Shown: positions 59,872-64,000 of the stretch, in pieces
Layout: each line of letters begins with the position of its first letter
How positions within the stretch are numbered: the stretch's first letter is position 1
Source: SZUA-309 sp965232595
GTDB taxonomy: Bacteria > Pseudomonadota > Gammaproteobacteria > Pseudomonadales > Azotimanducaceae
NCBI GenBank assembly: GCA_965232595.1
Contig: OZ246983.1
Coordinates: forward strand, 3,658,001-3,722,000
Direction: 5' to 3'
Length of the DNA stretch: 64,000 nt
Program-made: the position numbers and the translations under genes
Notes under the pieces: generated by a model
What the model was told of the DNA's origin: nothing
Databases searched by the model: none
What the model saw: the letters and a program-made list of their open reading frames with translations, nothing else

Positions 59872-60309
59872 ATGGAGCCGAGAACATCCGGGCACGTCTA
59901 CATCGACGTCATTCAGACTTACTACCGCGGCTGCAACACCGCGGACTTCGATCTGATGATGTCCACCTTCACGGCCGACGTCGTGCACTACTTTGTCGAC
60001 CACGGCGCGGTTCGTGGTGCTGAGTCCCTGGCCAACTACTGGTGCAAAGTAGGACCGAAGACGAAAGCCAACTGGCAGCTGGACCACGCGCTGGTGCAGG
60101 AACCGGAAGCGGTGATCGAGTGGTCCATGCGCTGGACGCCGGCTGCCACCGGTGTTTCCGAGGTGCTGCGCGGCTCGGAGTGGTATCTGTTCGAAGGTGA
60201 GCGGATCAGCGAGATCCGCTCCTACCACAATAACGTCTACCTGCAGGGGCCGGAGAACCGGCGCCTGCACGATTTCGACTACGAAGGCCGGGGTTACCGG
60301 GTCGAGTAG
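59872..60309 (+). CDS. SnoaL-like (NTF2 fold) protein
   Basis: A 145-residue protein with VIQTYYRGCNTADFDLMMST, VVHYFVDHGAVRGAESLANYW and a C-terminal IRSYHNNVYLQG. This is the NTF2/SnoaL pattern; related proteins are isomerases, cyclases or hydratases. The ATG at 59872 is 102 bp from the divergent LLM gene. Its stop codon directly abuts the convergent cytochrome b561 gene. Confidence 0.75.
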   Translation: MEPRTSGHVYIDVIQTYYRGCNTADFDLMMSTFTADVVHYFVDHGAVRGAESLANYWCKVGPKTKANWQLDHALVQEPEAVIEWSMRWTPAATGVSEVLRGSEWYLFEGERISEIRSYHNNVYLQGPENRRLHDFDYEGRGYRVE

Positions 60310-60867
60310 TCAGACCTTGCCGCCAGGCAGCATGCGCTTAAGCACGGTGTCCTTCTGCACGAAGTGATGATAAAGCGCGGCGCCGATGTGGCCGAGCACC
60401 AACACGGACAGGATCAGGCTGTTCAGGCCATGGGCGATGTGGAAGGCGCGGGCCAGCCCCTCGTTGCCCGTTGCCAGCGACGAGTAATCAATGATGCCGA
60501 ACGCCACTACCGGGTACTCGGTTAGGAAGACCGCCTGACCGATGCCGAAGCAGACCTGGAGCAGGAATAGCGTGTAGAGGGCCCGATGCATCAGCGTCGA
60601 CAAGCTGGCCTGCCGGGCGCTCATGTTGCCCGTCGGGCCAGGCACCGGATGGCCGCGACGCCACCAGAGCCGCACGAGCAGCAGCATCAGCACCAGGGTG
60701 CCCAGCCCCGAGTGGATCATGATGATCTGCGTGCGCTCATCGATGGGCAGAGATTCGAGCGTCCTGCCGGCAATGAGCATGACGATGATGATGACGCCGG
60801 TCACCCAGTGCAGCCACTTGGCGGTGGCGTTGTACTTGACCGGTGCCTCCGATGCGGACTCAGACAT
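60310..60867 (-). CDS. cytochrome b561
   Basis: A 185-residue, four-helix membrane cytochrome. The histidine positions in AKWLHWVTGVIIIVML, IMIHSGLGTLVLML and HIAHGLNSLILSVLVLGHIG fit the family, as does YHHFVQKDTVLKRML at the end. It carries electrons between quinol and a periplasmic acceptor or acts as superoxide-quinone oxidoreductase. It abuts the SnoaL-like gene. Confidence 0.9.
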   Translation of the reverse strand: MSESASEAPVKYNATAKWLHWVTGVIIIVMLIAGRTLESLPIDERTQIIMIHSGLGTLVLMLLLVRLWWRRGHPVPGPTGNMSARQASLSTLMHRALYTLFLLQVCFGIGQAVFLTEYPVVAFGIIDYSSLATGNEGLARAFHIAHGLNSLILSVLVLGHIGAALYHHFVQKDTVLKRMLPGGKV

Positions 60868-60923
60868 ATGAGCTCTCCCCGTTTTCGGCGTTTATAGCAC
60901 GATTGCGGGAAGCGCAGCGTTGC

Positions 60924-62147
60924 TCAGTCCTGGTGCTGGGTAACCCTGCCGGCGAGCCAGAACATGGCGAGAAACAGGACAGCGTACATGCCTGCGGTCA
61001 GCGCGTAGGGCAGTTGCGGCGCGATCTGGTAGAGCGCGCCGCCAGCAAGCGGACCGATGGTGAAGCCAAGCGGGCCACAGGAACCGGCAACTCCGGCAAC
61101 CGCGCCTTGCTCTTCCGGCGGCACGGCCAGCGAGGCACCGGCCATGAAACCCGGTCCGGCCAGACCCATGCCCAGGCCGAGCACACCCATGGCAAGGGTG
61201 AGGGAGAGCTGCGACGTGGTGGTGGCCATGAGGACAAAAGCCACGATCAGCAGAGGCATCGCCAGGCGCAACAGGTTGAACGGCGCGATGGTCAGGCGCT
61301 GGACGATCACCGCCTGGGCGAGCAGCGAGCAGGCGGCAGAGAGCATCATCGCCATGCCGACCGTCTGCGCGGTGTCCGCAGCGCTCAGCGCCAGCACGTC
61401 CTGCATCCGGAAGCCGATGGTCTGCTGCACCATGCCCATGCCCGTGAACATGAGCACGCCGACGATGACAAAGGGCAGGATGCGAGGGTCGCTGTACTTC
61501 AGCCGCTTCGGCTGCATGGGGGCACGATGCCTTGGCGGCTCCGGCAGGAACCGCCAGACGAACAGGGCGTTGAGAAAAGCGACGGCGGCCATGATCCACA
61601 GCGGCGCCAGCAGCGAGATGAAAGCCAACCCGGCGATTGCCGGGCCGAGGATGGAGCCCAGGTTGTTGGCCGCCCCGGCCGCGCCCATACCCTTGGTCCG
61701 GTTCTGGGCGTCGGTGATGTCAGCCATGTAGGCGTTAGCGGCGGGCATGGAGGCTGCCATGACCGTGGCGTGGAGCATGCGGGCGACGATCAGCGCGATG
61801 AACAGCGCCGTTCCCGTGAGCATGCCTGTCATCCCGGCCAGCAGGGTGCTGGTGAACAAGGTGGTGCCGATGGCCACGCCGAATATGCCGATCAGCATGA
61901 CACGCTTGCGGCCCCAGAGATCACTGCGTCGACCCCAGATCGGGCTGGCCAGGAATACGATCAGGCCGGAGGCGGAGATGATGGTGGTGATCTGAATCTC
62001 AGAGAGCCCGATCTCCCGACCCAGCGGCGCCAGCACCGGAAACAGCACCGTGAAGCCCATGCCGACGCTGACCAGGGAAACCAGCAGGATGCGTTTGGCG
62101 TATACCGGAGAAAACTCCGCGGCTGCTTCGGGAGTGGAGTCGGACAC
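60924..62147 (-). CDS. MFS transporter, DHA1-type drug efflux-like
   Basis: A 407-residue protein with about 12 helices. The MFS motif is ASPIWGRRSDLWGRKRVML between helices 2 and 3 (a clear GRRSD..GRKRVM). Helix 5 has the PGFMAGASLAV pattern, an antiporter-like motif. It is divergent from the SlyX gene. It should export drugs or metabolites, and stands near the RND operon. Confidence 0.88.
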   Translation of the reverse strand: MSDSTPEAAAEFSPVYAKRILLVSLVSVGMGFTVLFPVLAPLGREIGLSEIQITTIISASGLIVFLASPIWGRRSDLWGRKRVMLIGIFGVAIGTTLFTSTLLAGMTGMLTGTALFIALIVARMLHATVMAASMPAANAYMADITDAQNRTKGMGAAGAANNLGSILGPAIAGLAFISLLAPLWIMAAVAFLNALFVWRFLPEPPRHRAPMQPKRLKYSDPRILPFVIVGVLMFTGMGMVQQTIGFRMQDVLALSAADTAQTVGMAMMLSAACSLLAQAVIVQRLTIAPFNLLRLAMPLLIVAFVLMATTTSQLSLTLAMGVLGLGMGLAGPGFMAGASLAVPPEEQGAVAGVAGSCGPLGFTIGPLAGGALYQIAPQLPYALTAGMYAVLFLAMFWLAGRVTQHQD

Positions 62148-62249
62148 AGGTGCTCAGCTGGGCAAAGCCCGGCAGTGTAACGTACGCGCTTGGCCTATGA
62201 TTAGGGGTGGAGATCAAATTCATGGCTCGTGGAGTCAGACGGAGCGGAT

Positions 62250-62477
62250 ATGAGTAGCGCCGGGAACAGCAGCAACGATGCCGAGCGGCTGGACGAGCTG
62301 GAGAGCCGCCTGGCCTTTCAGGAAGACACCCTCTCGAGCCTCAACGAAGCCCTGGTCGCTCAGCAGGAGCGAATCGCTTATCTTGAAAAGATGCTGGAGC
62401 TGCTCGTGGAGCGCTATCGGCAGAGTGCGCCGGAGGCTGCTCTGCCGGGCGAGGAACCGCCGCCACCGCACTACTGA
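62250..62477 (+). CDS. slyX: SlyX family protein
   Basis: A 75-residue protein from ATG 62250 with a GGAG leader. It has a coiled-coil of LDELESRLAFQEDTLSSLN and ALVAQQERIAYLEKMLELL, and the SlyX C-terminal PPPPHY end. A GTG seven codons upstream is a possible alternative start. Its function is not well known; it was first seen near the slyD gene. It precedes the RND adaptor by 97 bp. Confidence 0.9.
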   Translation: MSSAGNSSNDAERLDELESRLAFQEDTLSSLNEALVAQQERIAYLEKMLELLVERYRQSAPEAALPGEEPPPPHY

Positions 62478-62499
62478 ACAGCTGAGCAGGATGTGACTA

Positions 62500-62539
62500 A
62501 TTCGTTATTCTAATCAAGGAGTTAGAGTAGAATTCGAAT
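62500..62539. promoter_or_regulatory. A+T-rich dyad before the RND operon
   Basis: ATTCG (62500-62504) and CGAAT (62535-62539), with inner ATTCTA (62507-62512) and TAGAAT (62528-62533), form an interrupted inverted repeat of 40 bases. It is the only A+T-rich stretch in this area and lies 35 bp before the adaptor start. It could be the promoter and a repressor site; not proven. Confidence 0.45.
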
Positions 62540-62574
62540 GTCTTTCGTAAGAGCAAACAGGAGCAGGCCGCCGA

Positions 62575-63738
62575 ATGGCTAGGACCTTGAAGATCCTGCT
62601 GCCTATCGCCTTCATTCTGTTGGCGAGCACGGTTGCGCTCGTCCTGATTCAATCCAGGCCGAAAGCCGCGCAGACCGCGGCTCCGGCGCCGGCACTGCTG
62701 GTTTCCGTGGCCAGCGCGGCCAGGGAGCCGGTTCGCTTCGTGGTGCACACACAGGGCGCCGTCAGCCCACGGACCGAAACCACCCTGGTCTCTGAAGTGG
62801 CGGGGCAGATCGTCGAGGTGGCGCCGGCGTTCGTCAGCGGCGGCTTCTTCAAGAAAGGGGACGTGCTGCTGCGGATTGATCCGCGCAACTACGAGTCGGC
62901 GGTGAAGCGAGCCAGCGCCGGCGTGGCGCAGGCGCGTACCCAGGTGGCAACAGAGAACGCGCTTGCCGGCTACGCCTACGAAGACTGGAAGCGGCTCCGG
63001 GATGTGGACGAGAGCAGGCAGCAGGCCTCCGACCTCACCCTGCGCAAGCCGCAGCTGCAGGAAGCGCTGGCGGCGCTCGAAGCCCGGGAAGCGGAGCTCG
63101 AGATGGCCCAGGAAGATCTGAACCGGACGGTCATTCGCGCGCCGTATGACGGCATGGTGCGGGAGAAAGTCGCCGACATCGGTCAGTACGTGAACGTGGG
63201 CAGCCAGCTGGCGCGGACTTTCGCCGTGGATCGGGCCGAGGTGCGCCTGCCGATCTCGCAGCAGGACCTGGTCTTTCTGGATCTGCGTGGTCTGGAAGAA
63301 GGGGTCACCCTGCCGGTTGCGCTGAACGCGACCATCGGCAGCCAGACTTATCGCTGGACCGCGGAGATAGTTCGCTCTGAAGGCGTGTTCGATGCCATGA
63401 GCCGGGTGCTCTACGTGGTGGCGCAGATCGAGGATCCCTACGACCTGACCGACAGCGGCAAAGAACCTCTGCGCATGGGTACCTTCGTCACGGCCGAGAT
63501 CAGCGGCACGGCGGGGGGCGACCTGTTTGCGATCCCTCGCTACGCGCTGTCCCAGGGGGACACCATCTGGATCGTTGACGAGCAGCTGAAGATTCAACCT
63601 CGCAAGGTGGGCATCGTTCGCACCGACGAGGACTTTGCCTACGTGGAAAGTGGTCTGGTCGACGGCGACCGATACGCGACCACCCCCATTGATCAGCCGC
63701 TCCCCGGCATGCAGGTTCGGCTCAGTGAGCGGGACTGA
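62575..63738 (+). CDS. RND efflux periplasmic adaptor (membrane fusion protein)
   Basis: A 387-residue protein. An N-terminal anchor (ILLPIAFILLASTVALVLI) is followed by a lipoyl/barrel-sandwich part (VSPRTETTLVSEVAGQIVEV), a helical hairpin (SAVKRASAGVAQARTQ to QEDLNRTVIRAPYDG), a beta-barrel and a membrane-proximal part to the C-terminus. It should link the RND pump that starts 14 bp before its end to an outer-membrane channel. The operon has no TolC-like gene in the window. Confidence 0.92.
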   Translation: MARTLKILLPIAFILLASTVALVLIQSRPKAAQTAAPAPALLVSVASAAREPVRFVVHTQGAVSPRTETTLVSEVAGQIVEVAPAFVSGGFFKKGDVLLRIDPRNYESAVKRASAGVAQARTQVATENALAGYAYEDWKRLRDVDESRQQASDLTLRKPQLQEALAALEAREAELEMAQEDLNRTVIRAPYDGMVREKVADIGQYVNVGSQLARTFAVDRAEVRLPISQQDLVFLDLRGLEEGVTLPVALNATIGSQTYRWTAEIVRSEGVFDAMSRVLYVVAQIEDPYDLTDSGKEPLRMGTFVTAEISGTAGGDLFAIPRYALSQGDTIWIVDEQLKIQPRKVGIVRTDEDFAYVESGLVDGDRYATTPIDQPLPGMQVRLSERD

Positions 63739-64000
63739 CCTCACCCCGAAAGGCCTGATCGGCTGGTTCGCCACGAATCACGTGGCGGCCAACCTGCTGG
63801 CGTGCTTCGTCATCGGCATGGGCATCTGGGCGGCCATCGCGGTGAAGAAGGAGACCATGCCCGAGTTCCGCTTCGATATGGTGACGGTAAACGTGCCTTA
63901 TCTCGGCGGTGCGCCTGAAGAGGTGGATGAAAGCGTGGTGGTCAAGATCGAGGAGGCGATCAAGAACATCCAGGGGATCAAGGAAGTCCGGTCCATGGCG
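63725..64000 (+). CDS. RND efflux pump inner-membrane transporter (partial, 5' end)
   Basis: The first 92 codons of a large RND protein, cut off by the window. It begins at GTG 63725, overlapping the adaptor gene by 14 bp, which is typical for such operons. The visible part has a first transmembrane helix (LLACFVIGMGIWAAIAV), then KKETMPEFRFDMVTVNVPY and APEEVDESVVVKIEEAIK, matching the AcrB-like N-terminus with the EVE/VxxPIE-type region. The rest is outside the window. Confidence 0.88.
   Translation, partial: MSGTDLTPKGLIGWFATNHVAANLLACFVIGMGIWAAIAVKKETMPEFRFDMVTVNVPYLGGAPEEVDESVVVKIEEAIKNIQGIKEVRSMA

Noticed and set aside
60843..62180. 445-codon open frame on the plus strand
   Set aside because: Antisense to the MFS transporter. 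The translation is a His/Asp/Arg/Gln-rich low-complexity string typical of reversed membrane-protein codons.
1..64000. tRNA, rRNA, CRISPR array, transposon or integron
   Set aside because: I looked through the gaps between genes, none longer than about 195 bp, and saw no cloverleaf, spaced direct repeats or transposase gene. A covariance search was not possible.

Overview
The window is G+C-rich bacterial chromosome with very dense coding on both strands. I call 63 protein genes (the last one cut by the window edge), no gap between genes longer than about 195 bp, and no RNA genes, insertion sequences, CRISPR arrays or phage genes. A SlyX-type protein, an RND efflux pump, an HDOD protein, many outer-membrane beta-barrels and lipoproteins, and the general gene style point to a Gram-negative gammaproteobacterium, probably an aerobic lipid-, terpenoid- or xenobiotic-degrading lineage; the genus cannot be read from the sequence alone.

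Layout. 1-6.8 kb: a GMC flavoprotein fused to a gluconate-dehydrogenase-subunit-3-like domain, an unusual SDR, gamma carbonic anhydrase, EthD protein, fatty acid desaturase and amidohydrolase. 6.8-13.3 kb: a TetR repressor divergent from a P450, an SDR, a CAP-domain lipoprotein, a cyclase-family protein, a CaiB/BaiF protein and a DUF4019 protein; two operator-like repeats lie between the repressor and the P450. 13.3-20.3 kb, minus strand: SDR, acetyl-CoA hydrolase/transferase, a tandem CaiB/BaiF fusion and a cytochrome-quinoprotein. 20.3-27.4 kb: BKACE, L-carnitine-dehydrogenase-like enzyme and limonene-epoxide-hydrolase-like protein, then a cytochrome-sugar dehydrogenase, MFS transporter, TRIC/UPF0126 channel and acyl-CoA dehydrogenase. 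27.4-29.4 kb: a TIR-membrane-TPR protein. 29.4-37.1 kb: a TetR repressor divergent from a six-gene catabolic run (CoA-transferase, FAD hydroxylase, amine/amino-acid permease, hotdog thioesterase, Old-Yellow-type reductase, enoyl-CoA hydratase/isomerase). 37-39.6 kb: HDOD protein and amidase. 39.7-47.4 kb: two copies of an AraC regulator / ribbon-helix-helix-like small protein / secreted sulfatase module with outer-membrane proteins. 47.4-58.1 kb: an envelope island with a membrane-anchored FMN glutamate-synthase-like protein, a five-gene minus-strand operon (two small exported proteins, two outer-membrane barrels, a formate/nitrite-type channel), a DUF3179 membrane protein, further barrels, a SYLF-barrel lipoprotein and a DUF2141 protein. 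58.1-64 kb: an esterase-like hydrolase, LLM flavin oxidoreductase, SnoaL-like protein, cytochrome b561, MFS pump, SlyX, and the start of an RND efflux operon.

How it fits together. Four or five gene sets look like separate acyl-CoA-based degradation routes: oxygenases or dehydrogenases (P450, FAD hydroxylase, GMC, quinoproteins) oxidise a hydrophobic substrate; CoA-transferases, an acyl-CoA dehydrogenase, a hydratase and SDRs process the CoA thioester; and TetR repressors sit divergent to two of the sets. Several enzymes have lost expected catalytic residues (both halves of the tandem CaiB/BaiF protein, one single CaiB/BaiF protein, and two of three SDRs), so substrates should not be assumed from family names. 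The most system-like parts are the duplicated AraC/RHH/sulfatase module and the five-gene envelope operon.
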